Shown: positions 7,568-17,621 of the stretch, piece by piece
Layout: every line of letters begins with the position of its first letter
How positions within the stretch are numbered: position 1 is the stretch's first letter
DNA from: an uncultured Lachnospiraceae bacterium
GTDB lineage: Bacteria > Bacillota > Clostridia > Lachnospirales > Lachnospiraceae
Length of the DNA stretch: 64,000 nucleotides
NCBI GenBank assembly: GCA_910585905.1
Contig: CAJUID010000001.1
Coordinates: 62,001-126,000 of the forward strand
Reading direction: 5' to 3'
Position numbers and translations under genes: made by a program
Notes under the pieces: model-generated
Told to the model about the DNA's origin: nothing
Database searches by the model: none
What the model saw: the letters and a program-made list of their open reading frames with translations, nothing else

Positions 7568-10500
7568 CTATTTTCTAGTGATTGACACTGCTTTACTAGT
7601 CCCAGCCTCATTTTTCACATAACAGCTAAGATTTCCCTTTCCTTTTGGAATATCAACCGAATACACGAACATCTTTTTCTTTATATTATAGCGGCAATCT
7701 GTTACCTTGATTTTCTTTGCGCCTGCTTTCACAACTACCATCGCTTTTTCAACAGATAAAACAGATATTGTCTGCGCTTTCTTTGATACCGTCTTTTTTG
7801 CAACTGATGGCATTTCTGGTTTCTTCGTCTTGACTGTTATCTTCTTTACCTCGTCAATCTCACCTGTTGTCTTATTATGACATGCAACATAAAGACTGCT
7901 GCCGCCTTCCAGCGGGCTTGGCAAAGTATAGCTAAATGAACCATCTCCATTTAAATCTAACTGGGCACATGTATCGCCATAATTAAGGTATACAATCCCC
8001 TCTGTTTTTGCCTTTCCCTGCACAACAGTCTGACGGTTATTTAATGACTTTATAGAAATGATACTTTTGTCAGACGCAGCAGTATGCTTCTGTTCTGTAC
8101 TAACAACGCACTCCGTCACCGCACTGGTGCGGACTTTGCCATCCTGACTATCAGACGCAGAAACCTGAACAACCGTCCCTGCTGAGAAGCCCTTTGTCTT
8201 CACGAAAAATTTTCCATTCTTTTTACTTTTTGCCTTAAAACTCTGTCCCCCAGCTTTTACTGTTACATCACAGACCTTTGAATTTGACGGTATCTTTCCT
8301 GTCACATAACGCTCTACTTCACAGACAGAATTTACCTGCGGTTGGTTTGGAGCCTCCTCCTGCGCAAACTGCTGTGCTGTCAAACTGCACTCTCCTGCAT
8401 TATCTACCGCAAAAATAGTTATTTTCTTCTTTGCCTCTGGCGCAGGAACCTTTATAAAATATTTTCCATCCTTTACCGAATAATCTAACGCCTGCTGCAT
8501 CGTTTTTGTCTTAGAGTATTTTGTACAACCTTTATATATAGAAGATTTATTTTTCGGCACATATACCTTATTCCCTATGTACGCAATAATAGTAGTATTT
8601 GTATTGTTAATCTCACCGGATAACATCATTGTCTTGTTGGTAACAGAATTCAGGCTTGGCGCATTTGGACCGCGTCTCAATACTTTCATTTCTACCTTTG
8701 CGCTAACCCTTCCTTCATTATCAGACACATAAACTGTAATCGCATCTCCCGCCATCTGCTCGCCAACTGTACATGAATATGACCCATCTGCTGCAGCTGT
8801 CGTATTAAATGTTTTGTCCCCAATCGTAACATGAACGGTCAATCCCGGCTGTGTTTGCCCCGTTACTACTGTCTTTTTATTTGTAAACTTATCAACCGTT
8901 GGAACATGTAATATATCTGGATTAATATTTGAAATCTCTATATTTTTTACTGTCCTATTTCCATTGTTGTCAACAGCACAGATAGAATAAACACCATTCT
9001 CTGTCACCTTTAGCTCTTTTCCACTCAGTTCCTCAGCGGAATCCCATACAAAGTCTTCCTCTCCATACTGCCCGTTTAAATAACACAATTTTGCGACCCC
9101 GGAAGAATCGGAAGCCTGTATATAAACCACAACTTCTCCACTTGTTTCCTCTGTTGTAGAAGGACATAAAACCAGAAGTGGCCCATCCTGATCTCCCATC
9201 CTTACCGCCTGCGGCAAATTGGCCTGATAATATGCATACTCATCCGTTACTTTTAAAGTGCGGCCATACCACGGCTTAATCGCTGCATACATCTCTGAGA
9301 GAGAACTAGAACGCAGAATCCTATTTGCTGTCCCGCCAAACGTGACAGACCAATTATTATCTACTTTATCTGATAATGGCCCAAAACTCCCTAATTCCTT
9401 CACATAATTTTTCAAGTAAACCACTGACCGAAATTCCTTTTGGGTAAGCCTCTGATTATATAAAGGATTAATCACCGCTGTCCCAGAAGACACGTAATTA
9501 TTTACAACAATAAATTGTGTTGTATCCGTAACCTCCTTGCCGTCACAGGTCAGTTTGACAATCCTGCTAGAATCCATGTTGATAATATCACCATCTACAT
9601 TATAACGAGGCGGCTTCGATGCATCTATCTCATATTCCAATCCGTCAAACACCGTAAAATTCTGCCAATTATCCAACCACTGATCTGATACAACAGAGGA
9701 TGCACCATTCTGCTGAATCAACTCAGCCAGTGACTTGTCAGCCTGAATCAATTCATCCTTCTGGGCATAGATACTTGCTGACCATTCCATCCATTCTTTC
9801 AACTGTGCCCCGGTAATCCAATATGCATAATTATTATTGTGTTGATACTCCTGTGTATTTAACACATCTTTCATAGTATAATTACTGCCCACTTCGACAT
9901 AATCGCTTCTTCCCTCGCTGCCATCCAAAAAATACTGGGTCGCGGCGATAACAGGGTAATCTGCATATTTCTCACCTGCACTGCTATGGACATAATCCAT
10001 CCCGAATCGAATTTTGGCCTCGTTACCTAACTGGATTGCATAATTATCCTCCAGCATACCAAAATAACCAGTAATATGAGTGCCTTCCTTAACACTTGCT
10101 AAAATTTCACCATATGTATTTTTAATAATCGCATCCGCATCCGCGACAACCCCGGCAATATCGGGATCCTCCAGCACAAACTGGTTACTCTTACGCACCT
10201 CCGCTTTTGCCCCAATTACGGAAACCTTATCTCCACTGATTTTTAGAGTCATATCCGCAACCCCGATGCCTGCGGCATGGTCTGCTACCATAACAACCGG
10301 TTTCCCATTGGTAAGCCCTGTCGCTATATCCGTATTTGGCAGCTTATAGAATGAACGCACATTTGCATCGCTTGATGGATAATTTTTATGCTGATGTCCC
10401 AACATAACACAATCCACATCACTTAACTTTGATAGAGCATATCCAACATCATAGTCGGCATCTGAGGCATTTTCTTTTCCAAAGCCACAATGCGCCAAAA

Positions 10501-11206
10501 CTACTACAATATCTGCCCCCTGTTTCTTTAATGAAGCAGCTTGCGTGCGAACCGTTTTTAAAACACTCTCTCCTTTTAAAATGCCATTATAATCATAATA
10601 TGTAGACAGATCCTGCCGTGTCACACCCACAACACCAATTTTAATTGAAACTTTATTCCCCTTTGATGTGGCCAGTTCTTTTGTAATCATTTTTGTCTTT
10701 TTCCAGGGATATTTTCCGCTATCCCATTCCCTTACATTTGCCACAACACATGCATCTGTCAATCCAGCTTTTTCTATCTGGTTTGTAACAAATGTATACC
10801 CATAATCAAATTCATGGTTACCTAAAGTAAGCGCATCATATCCTATCCTGCTCATGGCTGCAAAAATAGGCTGCAGATCATTATTGGGTGTCAGCTCGCC
10901 TCCCATAATTGTCTCCGCACCATACCCGTAGACAGAATCACCAACATCAACTGTAATACTGGCTCCTTCCGTCATCTCAGCTCTGGCACCCTTTATCATT
11001 GTATTAAGGCGTGCAAGTGATTTTGTGTTATTTTTTCCAGCTACATCATAATCTTCACTATTAATCCGGTTATGGATATCTGTCGTCGAAATCACGCGAA
11101 GTGTAGTGGTCTCTGCTGCCTTTGCACGTTTTCCGATTAGCATAAAACAGGTCAGCGCAGCAACTACTACAAGCTTTTTAGCACAATAAACCACTTGTTT
11201 TTTCAT
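7568..11206 (-). CDS. Secreted 5'-nucleotidase/2',3'-cyclic phosphodiesterase-like protein with Ig-like repeats
   Basis: 1212 residues, about twice a standard UshA/CpdB-type enzyme. Order: signal peptide (KKLVVVAALTCFMLIGKRAKA); calcineurin-like metallophosphoesterase domain with the metal motifs STTDIHNR, VDVGDS, LGNHEFDYG, LAHCGFG and LGHQHKN (about residues 35-340); 5'-nucleotidase C-terminal domain (to about 680); then several Ig/Big-like modules of about 80-90 residues beginning with variants of NKKTVVTGQT, NKTMMLSG and NNRQTVVQG. It would release phosphate and nucleosides from nucleotides outside the cell. There is no LPXTG motif; the basic C-terminal modules may bind the wall. GGAGG precedes the ATG. 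Confidence 0.93.
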   Translation of the reverse strand: MKKQVVYCAKKLVVVAALTCFMLIGKRAKAAETTTLRVISTTDIHNRINSEDYDVAGKNNTKSLARLNTMIKGARAEMTEGASITVDVGDSVYGYGAETIMGGELTPNNDLQPIFAAMSRIGYDALTLGNHEFDYGYTFVTNQIEKAGLTDACVVANVREWDSGKYPWKKTKMITKELATSKGNKVSIKIGVVGVTRQDLSTYYDYNGILKGESVLKTVRTQAASLKKQGADIVVVLAHCGFGKENASDADYDVGYALSKLSDVDCVMLGHQHKNYPSSDANVRSFYKLPNTDIATGLTNGKPVVMVADHAAGIGVADMTLKISGDKVSVIGAKAEVRKSNQFVLEDPDIAGVVADADAIIKNTYGEILASVKEGTHITGYFGMLEDNYAIQLGNEAKIRFGMDYVHSSAGEKYADYPVIAATQYFLDGSEGRSDYVEVGSNYTMKDVLNTQEYQHNNNYAYWITGAQLKEWMEWSASIYAQKDELIQADKSLAELIQQNGASSVVSDQWLDNWQNFTVFDGLEYEIDASKPPRYNVDGDIINMDSSRIVKLTCDGKEVTDTTQFIVVNNYVSSGTAVINPLYNQRLTQKEFRSVVYLKNYVKELGSFGPLSDKVDNNWSVTFGGTANRILRSSSLSEMYAAIKPWYGRTLKVTDEYAYYQANLPQAVRMGDQDGPLLVLCPSTTEETSGEVVVYIQASDSSGVAKLCYLNGQYGEEDFVWDSAEELSGKELKVTENGVYSICAVDNNGNRTVKNIEISNINPDILHVPTVDKFTNKKTVVTGQTQPGLTVHVTIGDKTFNTTAAADGSYSCTVGEQMAGDAITVYVSDNEGRVSAKVEMKVLRRGPNAPSLNSVTNKTMMLSGEINNTNTTIIAYIGNKVYVPKNKSSIYKGCTKYSKTKTMQQALDYSVKDGKYFIKVPAPEAKKKITIFAVDNAGECSLTAQQFAQEEAPNQPQVNSVCEVERYVTGKIPSNSKVCDVTVKAGGQSFKAKSKKNGKFFVKTKGFSAGTVVQVSASDSQDGKVRTSAVTECVVSTEQKHTAASDKSIISIKSLNNRQTVVQGKAKTEGIVYLNYGDTCAQLDLNGDGSFSYTLPSPLEGGSSLYVACHNKTTGEIDEVKKITVKTKKPEMPSVAKKTVSKKAQTISVLSVEKAMVVVKAGAKKIKVTDCRYNIKKKMFVYSVDIPKGKGNLSCYVKNEAGTSKAVSITRK

Positions 11207-11378
11207 TTCTATCTGCCTCCTTTAAAACATTAAACGCATCACCTTTAAATATAACATTTTTAAGGATAAAAGTAAACTTTTACAATCCCAATTTCTTATC
11301 AGTTTACAGATAAATTTTGTCAAAAAAGTTACCTTTTTATAACATTTCAGAATCAATTTCATAGTATCCAAAAAAAAC

Positions 11379-11407
11379 TTGACAAGTTACATTATGTATT
11401 ATATAAT
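11379..11407 (+). promoter_or_regulatory. Consensus promoter for tRNA-Trp
   Basis: TTGACA at 11379-11384 and TATAAT at 11402-11407, separated by 17 bases: a perfect vegetative sigma-A promoter. The start of transcription would fall about 30 bases before the tRNA. Confidence 0.9.
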
Positions 11408-11442
11408 TTCATAGTCACTTGCAGAAGTGATGCTTACCTTAT

Positions 11443-11513
11443 AGGGGTGTAGTTCATCGGTAGAATAAGAGTCTCCAAAACTCCAGAGCCGGGTTCGATT
11501 CCTGGCACCCCTG
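11443..11513 (+). tRNA. tRNA-Trp (anticodon CCA)
   Basis: Cloverleaf of 71 bases. The acceptor arms AGGGGTG and CACCCCT pair fully. The T arm is CCGGG-TTCGATT-CCTGG, and the anticodon loop CTCCAAA carries CCA in the anticodon position, decoding UGG. The 3' CCA is not encoded. It stands alone with its own promoter and terminator. Confidence 0.95.
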
Positions 11514-11515
11514 TT

Positions 11516-11560
11516 AATAAACACCCCTAGAATGAGCATTCTAGGGGTGTTTATTTTTTA
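11516..11560 (+). terminator. Rho-independent terminator of tRNA-Trp
   Basis: A 19-bp perfect stem (11516-11534 with 11537-11555) with a two-base loop, running into a T-rich tract. The arms contain ACACCCCTA and TAGGGGTGT, the same sequences as the tRNA acceptor stem. Confidence 0.93.
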
Positions 11561-11665
11561 TACCCATTACCATTTTAAATACTATCTCTGCTCTGCTTTT
11601 GGAACTTTGGCGATATGGATTATTTAAAACCTGATTCGAATATGCCTAAATATATTACCCTATTT

Positions 11666-12307
11666 TTAAACAAGCCCAAATGCTGTAATTACCCAATCAT
11701 ACTGGAACATATCCATCCTACCGCCACAATACTCGCAATGTCCACCATTTAATAGAGAGACGCTTGCACCGCAGGACCGACAGGCATACGCCGTAACATC
11801 GTTTACTGCACATGTCTTCGCAGCCGGGCTCTTCGTCAGTCTTAACCTGATTTTCTCCTCTCTCTTCCCCGCACCCTTCTCCATCAGTGCCAATAATTGC
11901 ACGACCGCCTGTACCTCAAGCGTCTGGCATGTATCATCCTGCATATAATCCATTAGCACACACTCTAACAGATTGAATCCAAATATATTCTTGTTTCTGG
12001 CAATGTAGGGAGAAATATCGCAATAGGTAAACGCAATGATCTCATCCATTCTATCCGCATAATAAATGCTTTCCAGCTTGTTTGTCAGATTCCCAACCAG
12101 AAATTCCTCAGAAAACAGCGTGTCCACCCTTCTTATCTTTGCCACAGTCTCCCTGCTTCTTCCTGGTCCATCCTTCATGCTGCGGCTCGTTGCCCTCGTC
12201 AAATACACAGTCAGAAATATAAAAAGAGCCAGAAAAATCAATGGAATTCCCAAAACCGGAATAATGATAAGAATCGGGAAAAGAATCAGTACCACAATGA
12301 AGTCAAA
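11666..12307 (-). pseudogene. 3' part of repeat-interrupted zinc-ribbon membrane protein gene
   Basis: Continues the reading frame of the fragment at 12377-13093 after the inserted repeat. It encodes a long hydrophobic segment (VVLILFPILIIIPVLGIPLI and on), then a soluble Tim44-like region (SEEFLVGNLTNKLESIYYADR) and a C-terminal zinc ribbon (CRSCGASVSLLNGGHCEYCGG). It lacks its own credible start: the only in-frame starts near the 5' end are a TTG inside the repeat without a ribosome site. The two fragments share one frame, so the repeat length is a multiple of three but supplies a TAA. The Tim44-like assignment is tentative. Confidence 0.75.
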
Positions 12308-12441
12308 TACCCCGCTGCAGAGCAACGGGGCATGACTAAGCTTCTCTTTAGCAAGTCCGCCCCAAGGGGCGGGGTATTAGACCCGCGCGCAGTCGCCAAA
12401 TGCAAGCAAGCTTGCGTTTGGCTCGTTGCGTACGCGAGAAT
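12308..12441 (-). repeat. GC-rich multi-hairpin repeat, copy B, inside a gene
   Basis: Shares the outer parts of copies A and C: ACCCCGCTGCA...CGGGG at the left, and the block from GACCCGCGCGCAGTCGCC to GCGAGAAT at the right. The middle is replaced by a different hairpin set (CCGCCCC/GGGGCGG and an AAGCTT segment). The structure is kept although the sequence changed. It splits the zinc-ribbon membrane protein gene; in the gene frame it reads SRVRNEPNASLLAFGDCARV and then a TAA at 12377-12379. Confidence 0.88.
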
Positions 12442-13093
12442 AAAGAACTGTATTAAACTTTTTAAACGGATTGTTGCCACGGCTTCTCTTATTGTCATTC
12501 GGCATATAAATAGAAGAAACTTTCCCATCAAAATCCTGTATATGAAACTTCGTATGGCAGTAATCACAGCCATCTATCAAATTTTCTATGGCATCCTCAT
12601 ATCCACAGTTTGGACAAACGCACCTGCCTGTGACTGACTGCGAGCGCACCACATAATATTCACATTCCCGACCTTCAGAACCATCCCTGCCTATCTGTCT
12701 GCCGTTCTGAAAATAAATCTTCTGATACCACAATGGTTCTGTAATCTTGCAGATCAAATTTTTCCCGTCATGTGTATATTCAATATATAACCGCTGGTTT
12801 TCAGCCGGCGGATAGGACGTCATCCCCATCTTTTCACATCGCGTCCCAATCCCTAGATTGCGCAGCCTCTTTTTATTCAAGTAATGACTATACCACAGGC
12901 TCTGAGTTGTGGAGGGAAAAGCATTTTCCGTAACACCTGGCTGGTTGTCCCAATTTGCCCTCTGCACTTTATAAGCATTGACAACATCTGTCATCTCCTT
13001 ATTATAGATGCGGCACGTTGTATTCAACTGGCTTTTCTGCAACATCTCCCCAAAAACTTCTCCAACTCTATTGAAATCATCCTGCACTGACAT
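12377..13093 (-). pseudogene. 5' part of repeat-interrupted zinc-ribbon membrane protein gene
   Basis: From ATG 13093 (MSVQDDFNRVGEV; AGAGGAG lies about ten bases upstream) the frame gives about 218 native residues with a zinc ribbon (CPNCGYEDAIENLIDGCDYC), then about 20 residues encoded by the inserted repeat, then TAA. The downstream part at 11666-12307 is in the same frame and carries the membrane segment and second zinc ribbon. So the intact ancestor was one protein of roughly 430 residues with two zinc ribbons and a central membrane region. The truncated N-terminal piece may still be made as a soluble protein. Confidence 0.75.
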
Positions 13094-13297
13094 CCGTTTT
13101 TTCACTCCTCTTTGCTCTCTTTTATTTTCGTATGGACTAAATACTGATTTGCCTTTTAAATTTTCAACAATCTTCAGACAATAATTATACAAATACCTGA
13201 AAACTTTCCTTCCTAGCAAAATCTGCTCTTCAGCGAAGCCGAAAGAAAATTTTTAATGATAATCGCATCATTCCGTTTTTTCTGCTTTTTTATGGAG

Positions 13298-13347
13298 TAA
13301 AAAACTCTTAGAAAACCAGTAAAACAAATTTTCCAAGAGTTTTTTGC
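13298..13347. terminator. Bidirectional hairpin terminator
   Basis: Arms AAAACTCTTAGAAAA and TTTTCCAAGAGTTTTTT, with A- and T-tracts on both sides, between the orotate-PRTase-like gene (stop 13397) and the interrupted zinc-ribbon gene. It works best for minus-strand transcripts leaving the PRTase gene. Confidence 0.75.
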
Positions 13348-13396
13348 TCTCCCCTATATCATGCTTGTCCTATATTAAAATATTTAAATACCCAGA

Positions 13397-14038
13397 TTAC
13401 AGTTTTGAATAACCAAAACCATTTACTACTGCCTCAATTTTCATCCCTTTTTTGCAGAATGGACAATCAGCCTTCGGAAATGCCTGATAACTTGTCACAA
13501 CATCGGCATCAAATAAAGTATGCACCTTGATACCGCTTACAGAATCTACTGTGCTAAAGACGGAACCAATTCCTTCTATTATTCCGCCGTAGTATTGAAT
13601 TCCTTCCATACTCCTCTTAATCGTTTCTCCCGTCGTGGTAGTTGCAAGCAAAAGGACAATATGTTTTCCAGCAATCATATTTTTGGTATTATCGCGGAAA
13701 ATAATCTGATTGTCACGGCTCTGCTCCGGTGAATTAACGTAAACTGTCTTATGCTGGTTTGTAGACATAATATGCTCTTTCTCAAATTCCTTTGCCAAAA
13801 AAGCTCCAATCACTTCCGTACCATCCATACATACAACCGTATCCACATAATTCAGATGCCCAAGCTTACGTGCCAAAATCTTTGCTGCTTCTTCGGCTTC
13901 ACCAATACGCGACCGGATTCCTGTCACATCAATATAAAAATTGATATGGGAATTGCTTGTTGCAAAATGTCCTGGAATAGCATGTAAGGCAAGTTTATTA
14001 CTCTCTCTCGCATAAAATTTAACAATTCGATTTTCCAT
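13397..14038 (-). CDS. Orotate phosphoribosyltransferase-like protein
   Basis: 213-residue type I phosphoribosyltransferase fold. The PRPP-binding loop is present in altered form (KHIVLLLATTTTGETIKRSM, where a typical loop reads DDVxTTGxT), preceded by VDTVVCMDGTEVIGAFLA. A C-terminal CPFCKKG pair of cysteines is unusual for PyrE and may bind zinc. It stands alone, not in a pyrimidine operon, so it may be a PyrE paralog with another base or a regulatory role. AAAGGGG precedes the ATG. The fold is secure; the orotate specificity is not. Confidence 0.8.
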   Translation of the reverse strand: MENRIVKFYARESNKLALHAIPGHFATSNSHINFYIDVTGIRSRIGEAEEAAKILARKLGHLNYVDTVVCMDGTEVIGAFLAKEFEKEHIMSTNQHKTVYVNSPEQSRDNQIIFRDNTKNMIAGKHIVLLLATTTTGETIKRSMEGIQYYGGIIEGIGSVFSTVDSVSGIKVHTLFDADVVTSYQAFPKADCPFCKKGMKIEAVVNGFGYSKL

Positions 14039-14383
14039 AATTTAAATCCCCTTTCAAATATAAATATTTTATATTACAAACAATCATCTAGAGCATGCTT
14101 CAAAAATACTAAGCCCCCCTACTTATCTTATTCTTTTTTTGTAAAGATAGCAAGCATATATGCATATTTTTTCCATTCTTAGCTTCCAACATTACTATTC
14201 ACGTTCTATTTCAAAATTGAGTAAAAGCATTGTACCTGTACGCAACATTCTGGTACTTATCCTAAAATAGGCTGTAATTTATAGAAGCTTTCCATCCCAT
14301 AGTTCAAAAGCGGGTTGGCCAAAAGAAAGAACCAAATATAAACAATACCCGAAGTATTGATTCCGGCTCAGATTATCCAGCCA
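14039..14383. other. Intergenic region without a gene
   Basis: 345 AT-rich bases between the secreted GH43 gene stop and the PRTase start. No open frame with a ribosome site was found on either strand. It must hold the PRTase promoter and the end of the GH43 transcript, but I see no clean terminator hairpin or consensus promoter. Confidence 0.6.
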
Positions 14384-17300
14384 TTAATTCGCACAAAGCA
14401 CCTTCACATTGTCAACTGACACAAGCGATTGTGTACATCCCCATCGCAGATAAAGCCCTTCTGGAATTCCCTTTCCATTTACCGCCACTTCCCCGCTAAA
14501 ATAAATATTGTCTTCATCCTGAATGATTATGGCAGCCTTTGAAGAATCCGGGTCTGCAATAGCAGTCACGTTGACCCAGCTATGCGGAAGCATAAAGACA
14601 TCAGCCGAATCATTAATACTCCACTCACTGCTGTTTGCATCAGCCGATAACTTAAGAATATATCCACTGCCAAGCCCTACATTCGTATTTCCCTCTTTGT
14701 ACTGCACATCCGTGCCAGTCAAAGCAAATTCCGTTGCCTCTCTGGTTCCTGATTGCAATGCAACATCAAAAGTAACTGCATAACTTCCGTTTATTCTATC
14801 AGAAATGCCAAAAAGTGTTTTAGCTCCCTGAGAAGTCCCAGTATTTCCTCCTGCAAATTTAATAAAGCTATCATGCGATTCATCCGCTTCTACATAAAGG
14901 CAATTTTGTTTATCTACAGATGTCCATGTCGTTGCAATCGCCGCATCACTTACCATACTGCTGTAGTCCTCTTCATAAATTGCCTCTCCAAAACTCTTTG
15001 GCAGCACAAGAACCGAAAATTCCTTTTTTATTCCGCCAAATTCTGCAGTCATCACAACCAACCTATAACCACTCTCTGGCTGTTCCACCGTTCCATCATT
15101 TGTAATCACACTCGCATCCGAGGATGACCAATTTATTGCATTATTGTCAAAACTTGCCGGCAGTTCTAACTTGTCCCCCTGTACAACTGGTGCAATCGTC
15201 AATTTCTGCTTCTCTACCTGCACTTCAAACTTTTTCGAAATATTACTGCTGCCCTTTGAAACAGCAGCGGTTAGTGTTACTTTCTTTTCCGCACTTCCAC
15301 AGTTTACTTTTGCAATTGAGCCATCAAATGAAATTGCAGGATTATCCGACGTCCACGAAATCTTTGAGCCAAATAGTCCCTCAAGGTCCAGCACAAAGTC
15401 TTTTGAAACCTTATCCTTCACAGATAATTTTGCTGCATCATACTTCACTGCATCTTCATCAGTTTTGTGCATCTTGCTTCCCCAGATTGCACGGTTATCA
15501 CTGCCAACCGCAGTAAATACAAATACCTTATCGCGGTCTTCCGTCTGCTCATATTGCTCCAGGACAACGCCCTTATAGGTCTTATCATTTATCTGGATTG
15601 TTACATTATGCCCATCTAATTTCCATGTCCCTGCATATGCACCAGAAACAGTTCCATCCGCATTTAATACGAGCCGTTCTGATTCTATATAATCCATATT
15701 AGAAATCGTTGTCTTTGCAAAATAATCCCTGTGGTAAATAAATTCATAATCGCCGGCAACATCTTCGACACCATAACTCTCTGCAATTGTCTCCCCATTA
15801 TATTCAAACGGGACAGTGACAAGCCACCCATCTTCATTCAAAAATGTCTGGTGCGTGCGGAATGTAAAACTATCCGAATCACTTGTCCTCGTATGGAACT
15901 GAATAAATGTCTTTCCATTTCCATCTTCCACAGCAGAATTGCCTCCCTGCGATACATAGGCAGAATCCATAAAAGAAAACTTGTAATTGTCCATGACACG
16001 CAGCCCCAAGGCATATTTCTGCAAGTCTTTTACCGCTTCATTCCCTTTCGTATCACAATATGGGCCTTCTGGGTTCTCAGCACGCACTACACGCATATTA
16101 TAACCGCCATAATACTGTAGGTTCCCTACAGAAGTCCAGAGATAATAATAATATCCAGTAGAAGAATTTTTATCAGCAAGCATCTGAATATACGGCCCCT
16201 CACCATTGCTATTCGCAATTTTCTTTCCATAATAAGGGTCGTCCGTACTTAACGTCTTATCTGTGCCATCTCCACTGTCCGCATAATTTTCACCACGCAT
16301 TCCCGTATCTGGATTTAGCTTTAACAGGCGGATGCCTCCTGCTGTTGTAAAGGAACCATATACCATCCACAATTTGCCCTCATGGTCGTAAAACACAGTA
16401 GCATCAATACAATCTGGGCTATTCGCTCCAAGTGATGCATATTTGCTCGCCTTCGCCTCACCTGCACTTATCCCCAATGCATCTGCAACATTTGTCTTCT
16501 CAATATCACTGCCATCTGTCTCCATGCCAGAACAGACAATCATCCCCTGATAGGCATATGGTCCATCCGGGTTTTTAGAAGACGCCATCGCAATGCAGCA
16601 CTTTGTACTTCCATCAACAATAGAAATATACATACAATATTTTTTCATCGTAGGATTATAGATAACATCCGGCGCCCATGCATTCTGATTTGCCCCCTTC
16701 GGCATGGTAAATGCATATGGCTCAGCAAACTCTTCTGTATATTCTTTCGTAAAAAGAGTGCTGATCACACTATAATTAACTCCAGAACCTGCCGCATCAC
16801 TCCAGCCAATGAGGTTAGACGATGTCGCTGTCATTAGGTGAGAACCAAAAGAATAATATTTTCCAGAAAACGGGTCCCTATATACCGATGGGTCATGGAT
16901 TGCCTGCAAAAGCTTTTGCACAATTACTTTGCATGTTACCGCTTTCCCATTTGATACCGCAGTAACCACTGACTTTCCCATCCTTTTTGCTGTCACCTTT
17001 CCATTTGAATCAACAACTGCTACATCCTCATTGCTAGAAGAGTACGCAACCTTTCCTTTTGCCCCGTATAACTTGAGTTTTTGCTCTGTCGTATCCGAAG
17101 TCCCAGTTAAATGAATCGTAACCGTTTTGTTTGCGAATCCAAGGCTATGATTCTTTACTGTAAATCTTATTTTCTTTTTTAATTTCTTGTTACTCTTTGA
17201 AGTAATTGTAATTACAGCTTTGCCAGCCTTTACCGCTGTAACCTTTCCCTTTGCCGTCACTTTAACTACGTTCTTATTTGATGACTGGAATGTTACATTT

Positions 17301-17515
17301 TTTGATGCACCAGACGGCTTTACAGATACCTTTAATTTCGTAGTCTTTTTCTTAGCTGGTCCGCCAACATACAATGTTTTTGTAGCAGCAGTTACCGTAA
17401 GTTTTTTTACCGTCGCTGAAGCCGCCGATACCTGCATCCTACTTGCCGGCAAAAGACTTCCTGCCAGGGCAACGGACAAAATAACTGCACCCATTTTTCT
17501 ACATAATTTATTCAT
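14384..17515 (-). CDS. Secreted GH43 endo-arabinanase-like enzyme with Ig-like domains
   Basis: 1043 residues. Signal peptide (MGAVILSVALAGSLLPASRM); two N-terminal Big_2-type Ig-like domains (about residues 35-200, with VTAVKAGKAVITITS and TAKRMGKSVVTAVS); a five-bladed GH43 catalytic domain with the expected acids (D in AIHDPSVYR, D in CIDATVFYDHEG, E in GEGPYIQM); a lipocalin-like GH43 C-terminal domain (VAGDYEFIYHRDY to WGSKMHK); then further Ig-like and beta-sandwich modules. It would cut internal alpha-1,5 bonds of arabinan at the cell surface, supplying oligomers to the ara locus 40 kb away. AGGGAG precedes the ATG. No sortase motif is seen. Confidence 0.92.
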   Translation of the reverse strand: MNKLCRKMGAVILSVALAGSLLPASRMQVSAASATVKKLTVTAATKTLYVGGPAKKKTTKLKVSVKPSGASKNVTFQSSNKNVVKVTAKGKVTAVKAGKAVITITSKSNKKLKKKIRFTVKNHSLGFANKTVTIHLTGTSDTTEQKLKLYGAKGKVAYSSSNEDVAVVDSNGKVTAKRMGKSVVTAVSNGKAVTCKVIVQKLLQAIHDPSVYRDPFSGKYYSFGSHLMTATSSNLIGWSDAAGSGVNYSVISTLFTKEYTEEFAEPYAFTMPKGANQNAWAPDVIYNPTMKKYCMYISIVDGSTKCCIAMASSKNPDGPYAYQGMIVCSGMETDGSDIEKTNVADALGISAGEAKASKYASLGANSPDCIDATVFYDHEGKLWMVYGSFTTAGGIRLLKLNPDTGMRGENYADSGDGTDKTLSTDDPYYGKKIANSNGEGPYIQMLADKNSSTGYYYYLWTSVGNLQYYGGYNMRVVRAENPEGPYCDTKGNEAVKDLQKYALGLRVMDNYKFSFMDSAYVSQGGNSAVEDGNGKTFIQFHTRTSDSDSFTFRTHQTFLNEDGWLVTVPFEYNGETIAESYGVEDVAGDYEFIYHRDYFAKTTISNMDYIESERLVLNADGTVSGAYAGTWKLDGHNVTIQINDKTYKGVVLEQYEQTEDRDKVFVFTAVGSDNRAIWGSKMHKTDEDAVKYDAAKLSVKDKVSKDFVLDLEGLFGSKISWTSDNPAISFDGSIAKVNCGSAEKKVTLTAAVSKGSSNISKKFEVQVEKQKLTIAPVVQGDKLELPASFDNNAINWSSSDASVITNDGTVEQPESGYRLVVMTAEFGGIKKEFSVLVLPKSFGEAIYEEDYSSMVSDAAIATTWTSVDKQNCLYVEADESHDSFIKFAGGNTGTSQGAKTLFGISDRINGSYAVTFDVALQSGTREATEFALTGTDVQYKEGNTNVGLGSGYILKLSADANSSEWSINDSADVFMLPHSWVNVTAIADPDSSKAAIIIQDEDNIYFSGEVAVNGKGIPEGLYLRWGCTQSLVSVDNVKVLCAN

Positions 17516-17621
17516 ACTTTCTCCCTTTCTGCGCTGCTCTTATCTCCCCTTGAGGTTTATGCAGGCAATGCACAGACACATACTTGCCATCCAAAACGCA
17601 AGATGTCCTGCTCTTCATATT

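Noticed and set aside
7429..7611. Open frame of 60 residues covering the repeat and the nucleotidase 3' end
   Set aside because: It lies in a structured repeat, has no ribosome site, and the same peptide arises from copies A and C.
12286..12637. Open frames on both strands across repeat copy B
   Set aside because: They come from the GC-rich repeat and lack ribosome sites; the real coding sequence there is the interrupted zinc-ribbon gene.
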